NCBI GenBank assembly: GCA_030446015.1
Contig: JASUSO010000016.1
Coordinates: forward strand, 1-32,330
Direction of reading: 5' to 3'
DNA: 32,330 nt
Source: Methanobacteriota archaeon
Lineage (GTDB): Archaea > Halobacteriota > Methanomicrobia > Methanomicrobiales > Methanoculleaceae
Shown: piece after piece, positions 1 to 7,792 of the stretch
Layout: each line of letters starts with the position of its first letter
How positions within the stretch are numbered: the first letter of the stretch is position 1
The notes under the pieces: generated by a model
The model's database searches: none
What the model saw: the letters and a program-made list of their open reading frames with translations, nothing else
Told to the model about the DNA's origin: nothing
Translations under genes and position numbers: made by a program

Positions 1-6
1 AAGGGC

Positions 7-180
7 CGGAGTTCGAGAAACCCAAAGGGTTTCGAAGTGCGACGGACGAACGTCCGGAGCATGAGCACCGCCAGGTGCGAAGTGCGACGGGCCGAAGGGT
101 GCGACGTTCCGTAGGAACAGAGCTTGAGAAGGCCGAAGGCCTTTGAACCGGAACTTGAGCACCGCAAGGTGAGGGACAAC
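7..180. repeat. Modular hairpin repeat cluster upstream of hisF
   Basis: Short palindromes sit inside a recurring frame. At 7-45 and 55-90 the same flanks (cggag plus a short link ending gag on the left, cgaagtgcgacgg on the right) enclose different stems: AAACCC/GGGTTT at 18-32 and GCACC/GGTGC at 65-78. Further hairpins follow: GGAC/GTCC near 44-55, GTTCC/GGAAC near 106-117, AAGGCC/GGCCTT near 129-142, and CACC/GGTG near 165-176. The stretch has no ORF with coding character. A related module occurs at 20646-20693, so this is a dispersed family. Its function is unknown. Confidence 0.6.
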
Positions 181-312
181 AATACAGTTTTACGCGAAGC
201 CTGATATTTAGCGCTCAAACTCTCCCCCACTCGCACTTTGCATGAGACCATGCCCGCCGACCACCCCACTATAACCAAACCCTCATCACCTCCGCCCCCA
301 AACCCACTACGC
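181..312 (+). other. hisF leader region, no gene seen
   Basis: This stretch precedes the chosen hisF start. Two weak TATA-like stretches are visible, gatattta near 203-210 and ctataac at 269-275. No good Shine-Dalgarno sequence precedes either in-frame ATG (250 or 313), so the transcript may be leaderless or short-leadered. I see nothing else here. Confidence 0.3.
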
Positions 313-1119
313 ATGGTTTTAACCAAGCGGATCATCCCCTGCCTGGACCTCAAGGACGGGCGGGTGGTCAAGGGCACGCACTTCGTCGGCCTGCGCGACG
401 CGGGCGATCCCGTGGAACTCGCCCAGCGCTACAACGATCAGGGCGCGGACGAGGTGGTCTTCCTCGACATCACCGCAACCCGGGAGAACCGGGGCACCAT
501 CATCGACGTCGTGCAGCGGGCGGCCGACCAGCTCTTCCTCCCGCTCACCGTCGGCGGCGGCATCCGGACGATCGAGGATATGAAGCAGATCCTCCGGGCG
601 GGCGCGGACAAGGTGAGTATCAACTCGAGCGCCGTCGCCGACCCGAACCTGATCTCGCAGGGTGCGGAGCGGTTCGGGACCCAGTGCATCGTCGTCGCCG
701 TCGACGTCCGGCGCAACTACGAGATAGCCCCGGGAAAGACGCCGATAACCCTCCCCGGCGGCCAGGTGTGCTGGTACGAGGTCGTGACCCACGGCGGCAG
801 CCGGGGCACGGGGCTTGACGCCGTCGCCTGGGCAAGGGAAGCCGAGGAGCGCGGGGCCGGCGAGATCCTCCTCACCAGCATGGAGACCGACGGGACGAAG
901 GAGGGATTCGATATCCCGATCACGAGAGCGATCGCGGAGACGGTCGGCATCCCGGTGGTCGCGAGCGGCGGTGTCGGGACGCTCGAGCACTTCTACGAGG
1001 GGTTCACGGAAGGAAAGGCCGACGCCTGCCTCGCGGCAAGCGTCTTCCACTACGGGGAGTTCACCGTCCGCCAGGTCAAGGAGTACCTGGCTCGGCGGGG
1101 TATCCCGGTACGGCTCTGA
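313..1119 (+). CDS. hisF: Imidazole glycerol phosphate synthase, cyclase subunit HisF
   Basis: HisF takes ammonia from the HisH glutaminase and converts PRFAR to imidazole glycerol phosphate plus AICAR, in cytosolic histidine synthesis. The 268-residue protein is of normal family length and a complete (beta/alpha)8 barrel. It opens with [19 protein letters not shown], has the two expected catalytic aspartates (D12 and D131, the latter in AVDVRR), phosphate-binding glycines at LTVGGGIR and a late VVASGGVG. I chose ATG 313 because family homology begins there; ATG 250 would add a Pro-rich tail not typical of HisF. The 3' end overlaps convergent pheT by 44 bases. No other his gene is in the window. 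Confidence 0.95.
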   Translation: MVLTKRIIPCLDLKDGRVVKGTHFVGLRDAGDPVELAQRYNDQGADEVVFLDITATRENRGTIIDVVQRAADQLFLPLTVGGGIRTIEDMKQILRAGADKVSINSSAVADPNLISQGAERFGTQCIVVAVDVRRNYEIAPGKTPITLPGGQVCWYEVVTHGGSRGTGLDAVAWAREAEERGAGEILLTSMETDGTKEGFDIPITRAIAETVGIPVVASGGVGTLEHFYEGFTEGKADACLAASVFHYGEFTVRQVKEYLARRGIPVRL

Positions 1120-2716
1120 GATCGAGCGCGAGCGCCGCGACCGGGTGCTCGAGGTCGAACGCCCTGAGAACGGCGGGGTGGATCTCCCCGAAGACCCCGA
1201 CAATTTTTCCGTCGACGACGATATCCCCGCGGCGGCCGTCGAGGAACGCCGGGTCGGCCGACTCGACGACCGTGTAGGGAAGCGAGAGTTCCCGGCAGAG
1301 GACGTCCGCCGCCGCGTAGGCCTCCGAGAAGTCGGCCGCCGGGTGGATGCTCACCGCCGCGGCCTTCTGGTAGGTGACGCAGTCCTCGACCACGTCGCCC
1401 ACCGTAAAGAGCCGCTGCGGGAGTTCGCGGTGCTTGTTCGCAAGGAGCATCTCCATCAGGAGAGGAAGGAGGTCGGTCCTGACCACCGTCTGCTCCTCGC
1501 TGATCGGGTGGAGCAGCCGCAGCGTCCCGGGAGCGGGCTCCCGCTGCATGTTTGCATACAGCACCCGCTCGTTCGTGAGGGTGAACGGGATCGCCTCGAG
1601 GTACCCAAGACCCGTCATCACCGACCGGACCGCCCTCGCGATGGCGGAGATCGGGTGCTCCTGCGCGACCGTGGTGGTCGCCGGAAGGGCGGCATCGAAG
1701 TTCTCGATGCCGTAGGCGATCGCCACGTCCTCGAAGATATCCCAGTCGTGGAGGATGTCCGAGCGGTAGCAGGGGACGAGGATCCGGACCCGCGAGTCAC
1801 CGTCGGGCTCGGCGCCAAAGCGCATCCGCCGAAGGAGCCGCGACATCTCCTCCGCCGTGAGGGGGATGCCGAGGAGGCGGGAGCACTCCGCGACCGAGAC
1901 GACCCTTTCTGCCGGCGCGAGCGTCGGCATCTCCTCGTCCTCGACGGTGACGGTCTCGATCGTCGCCCCGGCCTCGGCGAGCGCCGTGCAGATGATGTTG
2001 ACCGCCGTCATCACTGCCTTTCGATCAGTGCCGGTGCAGTCGAGCAGGATGTTCTTCGTCGCCGTCGTGACCCGCGTCAGCTCGCCGTTGATGATCGGCG
2101 GGAATGAGAGCACCCGGTCATCGGCATCGACGATCAGCGGGAAGTTCTCGAAGTTCTCCACCAGGTGCGCGTAGTCCCGGCCCTTCGGGTGGTCGGTGAG
2201 GATCTCCTCCATCGTCATCTCCCGCTCGAAGTCCAGCGGGACAAAGGAGCGGTCCCGGGGAGAGGCGATGTAGCGGAAGGGCGGCGTGACCGCGTCCAGG
2301 TCGTGGACGCCGATCGCCACCTTGCCCCGCCCTCGCCCGACCGCCCAGTGGAGGGCTTCCTGGAGGCCCATCAGGCTCTCGATAGCCTCTTCGTCGAGAC
2401 TGACGTTCCGGATCACCGCCGACCCGAGGACAGGCCGGATCCCGGCAAGACCCGGGTCGACCGAGAAGGTGATACCGGAGGGGCTGACGGTGTAGACCGG
2501 AAGCCCCTCCTCGATCCCGAGGAACCCGCGCATCGCCCGGGCGACGCCTTCGGGCGAGTAGAGGTCGGGGCGATTCGGGAAGAACTCGACGTCCACGTGG
2601 TCTTCCTCGATCCGTTCGATGTCGGCCCCGATCATCGGAACGCGGTCGATGATCGTCTGCCGGTCGGTCCCGGCAAGCCGTTCCAGGTACCGGTAGGGTA
2701 GCGTGATGATTGCCAT
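1076..2716 (-). CDS. pheT: Phenylalanyl-tRNA synthetase beta subunit
   Basis: This is the beta subunit of the (alpha-beta)2 PheRS that charges tRNA-Phe; in this family it carries the B3/B4 editing domain. The 546-residue protein has the archaeal length and lacks the N-terminal EMAP-like domain of long bacterial PheT. Visible signatures are the start [14 protein letters not shown], the [17 protein letters not shown] segment, [20 protein letters not shown] in the B3/B4 region, a B5-like region (residues about 250-330) and a C-terminal class II-like fold. ATG 2716 lies only two bases after the pheS stop, which argues against the longer in-frame start upstream. It is the last gene of the endA-trpS-pheS-pheT run, and its end overlaps hisF from the opposite strand. 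Confidence 0.95.
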   Translation of the reverse strand: MAIITLPYRYLERLAGTDRQTIIDRVPMIGADIERIEEDHVDVEFFPNRPDLYSPEGVARAMRGFLGIEEGLPVYTVSPSGITFSVDPGLAGIRPVLGSAVIRNVSLDEEAIESLMGLQEALHWAVGRGRGKVAIGVHDLDAVTPPFRYIASPRDRSFVPLDFEREMTMEEILTDHPKGRDYAHLVENFENFPLIVDADDRVLSFPPIINGELTRVTTATKNILLDCTGTDRKAVMTAVNIICTALAEAGATIETVTVEDEEMPTLAPAERVVSVAECSRLLGIPLTAEEMSRLLRRMRFGAEPDGDSRVRILVPCYRSDILHDWDIFEDVAIAYGIENFDAALPATTTVAQEHPISAIARAVRSVMTGLGYLEAIPFTLTNERVLYANMQREPAPGTLRLLHPISEEQTVVRTDLLPLLMEMLLANKHRELPQRLFTVGDVVEDCVTYQKAAAVSIHPAADFSEAYAAADVLCRELSLPYTVVESADPAFLDGRRGDIVVDGKIVGVFGEIHPAVLRAFDLEHPVAALALDLRAVPGYPAEPGTP

Positions 2717-2718
2717 GC

Positions 2719-4170
2719 TTACCGCCTCCCGCCGTAGGTGGGCGTCTCCCGGACCCAATCGACGTCGCTCCGGTAGAGCTGCCGGAGATCCCGCAGCCCG
2801 AGCCGGAGCATCGCCACCCGGCTGATCCCGAGACCCCACGCGAGGACCGGGTGCTCGATCCCGAAGGGCTCGGTCACCTCCTGGCGGAAGATGCCCGACC
2901 CGCCGAGCTCCACCCAGCCGAGCCCGTCGACGTAGACCTCCGGCTCCACGGACGGCTCAGTGTAGGGGAAGTAGCCGGGCCGGAACCGGACCTTCTCAAA
3001 GCCCATCTTGGCATAGAACTCCTTCAAGAACCCGAGGAGGTGGCGCAGGTTGACGTCCTCGTCCATGACGATCCCCTCGAGCTGCTCGAACTCCGCAAGG
3101 TGGGTGGGATCGATCGCCTCCCGCCGGTAGACCCGGCCGACGCAGAACGCCCTGACCGGCGGTTTCGGGTGTGCAGCGAGGTGCTGGATGGAGAGGCTCG
3201 TCGTGTGCGTCCGGAGCACGCACTGCATCGCCTTCTCGGCGCTCCAGGTGCCCCCCCACCCGGTCGAGGAGGTCCCGCCGCCGTGCTCGTGCATGTCGCG
3301 GACGCGCTCGTATCCCGCCGGGAGCGGCCAGCGCTCGCCGAGGAAGAAGGTGTCCTGCATCTCCCGCGCCGGGTGGTCCTGCGGCTGGAAGAGGGCGTCG
3401 AAGTTCCAGAACGAACTCTGGACGATCCCGCCCGACATCTCCTCAAAGCCCATATCAAAGAGGATACGGCGCATCTCGTCGATGATGCGCTGGTAGGGGT
3501 GCAACTTCCCCGGGTAGGCGCGCTTTGGCAGTTTCGTGACGTCGTAGCGCCTGAGGGGGAGAGACCTCCACTCGCCGGAGAGGATCTGCTCGCGGGTGAG
3601 CGTCCCCACCTCTTCACGGAGGTCGAGGCCCAGGCTCAGGAGTTCACGGCCGCGGGGCGTCAACGAGACGGTGTAGGCGACCGTCTCCTCCTCCGCGACG
3701 AGCCCGCGCTTTACGAGATCGGCAACCCCCTCGCCGTCGGCGATCTCGCCGCGTTCGGCGAGCCGGGCGAACGCGGTTTCGTCCGGGCCCGGGGCGGTCG
3801 CGCCGGTCTTTGTCACGACCCCGTCGCGGAGCGCGATCCAGCCCTTCTTGCGCATCCAGCCGATGGCGATCTTTGCGAGCGGGTGGCTCTGGAGATCGCG
3901 CATCGGGATCGACTCCTCAAAACTCTCGAGCACCTGCCGCTCGGGAAGGCCCTTCTCCATGTAGGCCCGGCCTTCCTCCGTCGGGACGTACCGCCGGGCG
4001 ACGTGCTTCTCCACGTCCACCAGCCCCCGATCGGCGGCAAGGATCGCGTACTGCACCACCGCTTCCCGGCGGGCATCCATCTTCTCTGCAAGGACGGCCG
4101 CGTCGGCCGACCCCATCGGCCCCAGGGTAACCAGGAGCCTCTTCTCGTTCAGCGTCAGTTCCACCGTCAC
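2719..4170 (-). CDS. pheS: Phenylalanyl-tRNA synthetase alpha subunit
   Basis: This is the catalytic class II subunit of PheRS, activating phenylalanine with ATP and transferring it to tRNA-Phe with PheT. Of 483 residues, the first 150 or so resemble the winged-helix tRNA-binding modules of archaeal/eukaryotic PheS. The catalytic core follows, with [20 protein letters not shown] (motif 2 region), [14 protein letters not shown], a motif with [14 protein letters not shown], and motif 3 [20 protein letters not shown] near the C-terminus. The start is GTG at 4170, overlapping the trpS TGA as GTGA, which implies translational coupling. pheT follows after two bases. Confidence 0.95.
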   Translation of the reverse strand: MTVELTLNEKRLLVTLGPMGSADAAVLAEKMDARREAVVQYAILAADRGLVDVEKHVARRYVPTEEGRAYMEKGLPERQVLESFEESIPMRDLQSHPLAKIAIGWMRKKGWIALRDGVVTKTGATAPGPDETAFARLAERGEIADGEGVADLVKRGLVAEEETVAYTVSLTPRGRELLSLGLDLREEVGTLTREQILSGEWRSLPLRRYDVTKLPKRAYPGKLHPYQRIIDEMRRILFDMGFEEMSGGIVQSSFWNFDALFQPQDHPAREMQDTFFLGERWPLPAGYERVRDMHEHGGGTSSTGWGGTWSAEKAMQCVLRTHTTSLSIQHLAAHPKPPVRAFCVGRVYRREAIDPTHLAEFEQLEGIVMDEDVNLRHLLGFLKEFYAKMGFEKVRFRPGYFPYTEPSVEPEVYVDGLGWVELGGSGIFRQEVTEPFGIEHPVLAWGLGISRVAMLRLGLRDLRQLYRSDVDWVRETPTYGGRR

Positions 4171-5423
4171 ACCTCCTCCGCAAGATGCTCGACCGCATCC
4201 ATCTTATCCCGCAGATCCGAAAGGAACGCATTCACACGCTCCAGCGTCTCCTTCTTGCACTGCCCGCAGGTGAGTTCGCCGCTCTCGCACCGGCGCCGCA
4301 GATCGGCGAGTTCGATATCGTCCTCGAGCATGTGGAAGAGATTCAGGAGATAGACCGAACAGGCGTCCGGTTCGCCCCCGAGCCGCCTCTGCTCCTCGAG
4401 CGTCATCCGCCCGCCGGTCAGCGCCGCCATGACCTTCTTCTTGATCGATTTATCGGACTCGTAGAACCCGAACGAACTCTCGGGCACGCTGCTCGACATC
4501 TTCCCGCCCTGGAGCCCGGGCATGAAGATGTGGTAGGTCGACGAGGGGAGGTAGAACCCGAACCCGCCGTGAGCGATCTCGATCTCGCGGACGGCGTCTT
4601 CCACCCGACCATGCGGGAGGCCCCGGACGTCGACGTGGCCGGCGTACTTCTTCGAGCCGGGGAAGGCGCGGTGCACGGCCTCGAGAGCCGCCTCGGGAGC
4701 GTTCTTCGACCGGACGCTGATATGGTCGCCCCGGTCCTCGACCGTGAAGAGCCTGAGTTTGTAGGCAACGTCCCGGGTGAGCCGGATGTGCGGGTCCTGG
4801 TCGAGGCCGACCGGGACGATTGTGGGGGCGGGGCCGGCGTCGAGCTGCGGGAAGAGGATGTCGGCGACCTGGGTGACGACGCTCATCGCGTGGGAGAGCG
4901 AAGTGTCAGGCCCGAACCCGTAGATCGCTGAGAGCTCCGAGAAGTTCACCTTTGTGGACGCCTCGAACGCGAGGTCTTTTAGGCGGTCGTTCTTGCTCTG
5001 GTAGTAGGTCGTGCCCTCGAAGCCGAGCGCGTAGAGGGCTTTAAGGTACTCCTTCCCGTACTCGCGGCACTTCTCCCATGAGAGGCCGCGGACCGCGTGC
5101 GCCTCGCGGTCGGCGACGGCGACGTAGCCGTTCCCGCCCTGCTGGACGTGCCAGACGACCTCCTTCATGACCATCAGGTGCCCGAGGTGCGGGAGACCCG
5201 AGGGCATGAACCCGGTCAGCACGTGAAACGGGGTGCGATTCTTGATGGCGTCGGCCACCAGGGCGTAGTCCCGGTGCCCGACGACGATACCCCTGCGCAT
5301 AAACGCCGGTACTTCGGGAAGCCTTCGTGCGACCTCACTGATCGGCTCGATGCCGAACTCGGCAAAGAGTCGATCCACATCAATGGTCTGGTTACTCGAC
5401 CACGGGTTCACTTCAGAATGCAT
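4167..5423 (-). CDS. trpS: Tryptophanyl-tRNA synthetase, archaeal type
   Basis: This class I synthetase charges tRNA-Trp. The 418-residue protein has the HIGH-equivalent PSGLPHLGH around residues 74-82, GLDQDPHIRLTRD near 206-219, and the KMSKS-equivalent KMSSS at 308-312. A segment between the two ATP motifs (about 235-300) makes it longer than bacterial TrpRS, as in archaeal/eukaryotic forms. The C-terminal portion has ESGELTCGQCKKE, two cysteines that may bind metal. ATG 5423 lies 10 bases after the endA stop, and the gene end overlaps the GTG of pheS, placing it in the same operon. Confidence 0.93.
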   Translation of the reverse strand: MHSEVNPWSSNQTIDVDRLFAEFGIEPISEVARRLPEVPAFMRRGIVVGHRDYALVADAIKNRTPFHVLTGFMPSGLPHLGHLMVMKEVVWHVQQGGNGYVAVADREAHAVRGLSWEKCREYGKEYLKALYALGFEGTTYYQSKNDRLKDLAFEASTKVNFSELSAIYGFGPDTSLSHAMSVVTQVADILFPQLDAGPAPTIVPVGLDQDPHIRLTRDVAYKLRLFTVEDRGDHISVRSKNAPEAALEAVHRAFPGSKKYAGHVDVRGLPHGRVEDAVREIEIAHGGFGFYLPSSTYHIFMPGLQGGKMSSSVPESSFGFYESDKSIKKKVMAALTGGRMTLEEQRRLGGEPDACSVYLLNLFHMLEDDIELADLRRRCESGELTCGQCKKETLERVNAFLSDLRDKMDAVEHLAEEV

Positions 5424-5433
5424 GGGCTGACGC

Positions 5434-6444
5434 TCACAGTTTTATTCGCGCGAATTCGACGTATCTGATATCGGTGTTATATATGCAGGCAAACAACATC
5501 TTCTTTTTGACGCTGTGAGCAAGCCTGACCGAGCGGGAGACGCCGCTCATCGGCGTGGTGGTCCCGGACGGGACGGCGTGGACGAGCATCTCGGAGTGGC
5601 TCTTCTTTCCCGAGTAGACACGGAAGTGGTGGCCGAACTTGTAGCCCGTCCGGGGGATGTAGCCCTTCTCCCGCAGATCGGAGAAGACCCGCTCTTTCTC
5701 GCGGATCTCGACGTCCTTCTCCGCCGCCGCATCGAGGAACTGCTCCGCGGTCATCTGTAATCCGTTCTGCACGACAGAGAGGCAGCGCTTCCGCATGAGG
5801 TAGATCGACTCGACCGGGCGCAGAAGCAGCCGTTCGGTATCGAGCCTCTTGCCGTACCAGTCCTCCTCGAGCGGCGTTCCCGGCGGCAGGTGGGCAAGCG
5901 CGTAGGTCCCAAAGAGCGTGGCCTCCACCGGCGTCGCGCACTCCGCAGGCTCCCCGACACCGGGGAGGTCCTGCACCCGCACCTCGTAGTAGGTCAGCTC
6001 GTCCTCGTCGTCGACGACCGCGAGGAGGTACTGCTTGCGCATGTTGACCGCGGCGAGCACGTCCTGGCTCAACCGGTCGAAGTCGACGATGTCACGCTCG
6101 GAGAGGACCCGGATCAGGTACCGGGACGTCCCGGCTCCGGGCTTGTGGCCGCGGCGGAAGACGCGGAAGTCCTGCGGTCCGGGCTGGATCACGTATCCGC
6201 GCTCGCGGATGTCGCGGTAGACGAGATACCTGCGGATGAAGTTCGGCTGGCCGGCAAAGAGGCCGAGCAGGGCATCGAAGCCGAAGTCCTTCACGTCGAT
6301 CTTGCCCCTCTCCATGAGGTAGAGCGCCTCTTCGGGAGAGAGGCGGAGGCCGGTTCCCTCAAGCCTGCCGTAGCCGCCCTGTTCGTAGAGCGTCCGCCCT
6401 TCACCGCCGAGGCGTACCCAGGTTCCGTCGAATGTCGCCAACAC
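5434..6444 (-). CDS. endA: tRNA-intron splicing endonuclease, alpha2 type
   Basis: EndA cuts the bulge-helix-bulge at tRNA introns. The 336-residue length and internal duplication fit the homodimeric alpha2 class. An N-terminal pseudo-repeat (EALYLMERGKIDV, YLVYRDIRERGYVIQPG, residues about 38-95) resembles the C-terminal active repeat (ESIYLMRKRCLSV, VFSDLREKGYIPRTGYKFG). The expected catalytic triad is visible as Y277 (FRVY), H283 (KKSHSEMLV) and a Lys in SVKKKML (313-315). The start is GTG at 6444 with the conserved MLATFDG. It heads the trpS-pheS-pheT run, a sensible tRNA maturation/charging unit. No intron-containing tRNA gene is seen in this window. Confidence 0.9.
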   Translation of the reverse strand: MLATFDGTWVRLGGEGRTLYEQGGYGRLEGTGLRLSPEEALYLMERGKIDVKDFGFDALLGLFAGQPNFIRRYLVYRDIRERGYVIQPGPQDFRVFRRGHKPGAGTSRYLIRVLSERDIVDFDRLSQDVLAAVNMRKQYLLAVVDDEDELTYYEVRVQDLPGVGEPAECATPVEATLFGTYALAHLPPGTPLEEDWYGKRLDTERLLLRPVESIYLMRKRCLSVVQNGLQMTAEQFLDAAAEKDVEIREKERVFSDLREKGYIPRTGYKFGHHFRVYSGKKSHSEMLVHAVPSGTTTPMSGVSRSVRLAHSVKKKMLFACIYNTDIRYVEFARIKL

Positions 6445-6506
6445 GTGCTAGAACTATTGGAGGTTCACGTTCATTAATGGATTGCCGGGGGGCGAACCAC
6501 TACGCT

Positions 6507-6520
6507 TTTTGCATGCAAAA
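6507..6520. promoter_or_regulatory. 14-bp perfect palindrome in divergent intergenic region
   Basis: TTTTGCATGCAAAA reads identically on both strands. It sits between endA (minus) and the surface-protein gene (plus), 20 bases upstream of the latter's ATG. It could be a dimeric regulator site near the + strand transcription start. No known regulator motif is recognised. Confidence 0.35.
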
Positions 6521-6540
6521 CCGCACCAGTGATCGATTCC

Positions 6541-7758
6541 ATGACGGAAAGAGTCCGAGACTTCTGGAAGCCGGGGACGATCTTCGTGGCACTCCTCATA
6601 GCGGTGGTGCTGCCGATAGGGGTCGTCTCCGCGAGTGAGACCTCACCGGAGGTCGCCTGGAACGTGACGTTTGCACCGGAGAACAACAACAAGTTCGACG
6701 CCGTTGCGCCGACCGCGGACGGCGGGTTCATCGCCGTCGGCTCAACCCTTGCGCAGAAGTATGGGGGGAGCGAGACCCTGCTGCTCATAAAGACCGATGG
6801 CCGCGGTAGCGAAGTCTGGAACGCGACGTTTTCAGAACTCTCGCCTGCCGCCGTTGCGGGAACCGCCGACGGGGGCTGCATCGCTGGCGCCTTCAACGTA
6901 TCATCGGCGGGGTCGGGCCAGGATCTCGCCTACGAGGGCACCTCGTTCCTGATCAGGCTCAATGCCGCCGGGGAAGAGGAGTGGCGGCAGGCCATTCCCG
7001 GGATGAAGGTCTCGTCCGTCGCGGAGACTGCGGACGGCGGCTACGCCGCCGTCGGGTGGCTCTGGAACCCGCCCGGATCGGAGAACGCGACGACGGCGGT
7101 CATCATAAAAACCGACGGTAACGGCACGCCCGTCTGGAACCGGACGTTCCCCGGGCTCTCCGCGAATGCAGGTACCGTGACCGCCGACGGCGGCTACGTC
7201 ATCGGGGGCACGACGTCGCCCTTCACCTACAACATCGGGGACGCCTTCCTGATCCGGATGGATGCCGACGGCAACACGCTCTGGCATAAGAACTACCGGG
7301 TCCCGGTCATCTTCGACGTCGAGGCGACCGGCGACGGACGGTTCGTTTACTCGGGCAACTACTGGTACGGCCTCGTCGATGGAGACGGAGAGGAAGTCTG
7401 GCTCCGGAACATGGAGGGGCTCTCCGGATACGCCGTCGAGGTGCGGCCCTCCGGCGGGTACGTGGTTGCAGGCACGAACATACGGAGCGGAGAGGGATTC
7501 GTCTTCGGGACGGATGCTGACGGGACGATCCTGTGGGATACGGCGTTCACCGCCACCGGGATCTACGGGGCCGCCAGCACTCCCGATGGATACACCCTCG
7601 CGGGCATCCAGTTCCTCTCCCCCGACACCAGCGCCGCCTGGCTGGCCGGCATCACGGAGCCGGTGAGTCCCGCCCCGACGGCGGCACCGGGATTCGGTGC
7701 GGCAGCCGCCGGTGCGGCGCTGCTCCTCCTCCTCGCTGGGAGGGGACGGAGAGGGTAA
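6541..7758 (+). CDS. Secreted seven-repeat beta-propeller protein with PGF-CTERM-like tail
   Basis: A surface protein of unknown substrate. From ATG 6541 it has a signal peptide (basic start, then TIFVALLIAVVLPIGVV, cleavage likely after VSA). About seven repeats of roughly 45 residues follow, each with a TADGGY-type turn, a short strand and LIKTDGNG...W.RTF. This pattern suggests a beta-propeller of the PQQ/WD-like kind. The C-terminus is PAPTAAPGFG followed by a hydrophobic stretch and GRGRRG, with PGF at residues 383-385: the three-part layout of PGF-CTERM archaeosortase substrates. A GTG start at 6529 is also possible (four more residues). There is no catalytic motif; adhesion or cell-envelope roles are possible. 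It converges on the PKD gene. Confidence 0.75.
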   Translation: MTERVRDFWKPGTIFVALLIAVVLPIGVVSASETSPEVAWNVTFAPENNNKFDAVAPTADGGFIAVGSTLAQKYGGSETLLLIKTDGRGSEVWNATFSELSPAAVAGTADGGCIAGAFNVSSAGSGQDLAYEGTSFLIRLNAAGEEEWRQAIPGMKVSSVAETADGGYAAVGWLWNPPGSENATTAVIIKTDGNGTPVWNRTFPGLSANAGTVTADGGYVIGGTTSPFTYNIGDAFLIRMDADGNTLWHKNYRVPVIFDVEATGDGRFVYSGNYWYGLVDGDGEEVWLRNMEGLSGYAVEVRPSGGYVVAGTNIRSGEGFVFGTDADGTILWDTAFTATGIYGAASTPDGYTLAGIQFLSPDTSAAWLAGITEPVSPAPTAAPGFGAAAAGAALLLLLAGRGRRG

Positions 7759-7768
7759 CCCCCTCATC

Positions 7769-7775
7769 TTTTTTT
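7769..7775 (+). terminator. T-run terminator after the propeller gene
   Basis: Seven consecutive T follow 10 bases after the TGA-proximal end of the + strand gene, with a second T5 run just downstream (7782-7786). This fits archaeal intrinsic termination. The minus-strand PKD gene, which ends at 7793, shows no comparable T-run of its own. Confidence 0.55.
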
Positions 7776-7792
7776 CTGAACGGTTTTTCCCT

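Noticed and set aside
7-180. CRISPR array upstream of hisF
   Set aside because: Cores are short palindromes, not unique spacers of uniform length, and no cas genes are present.
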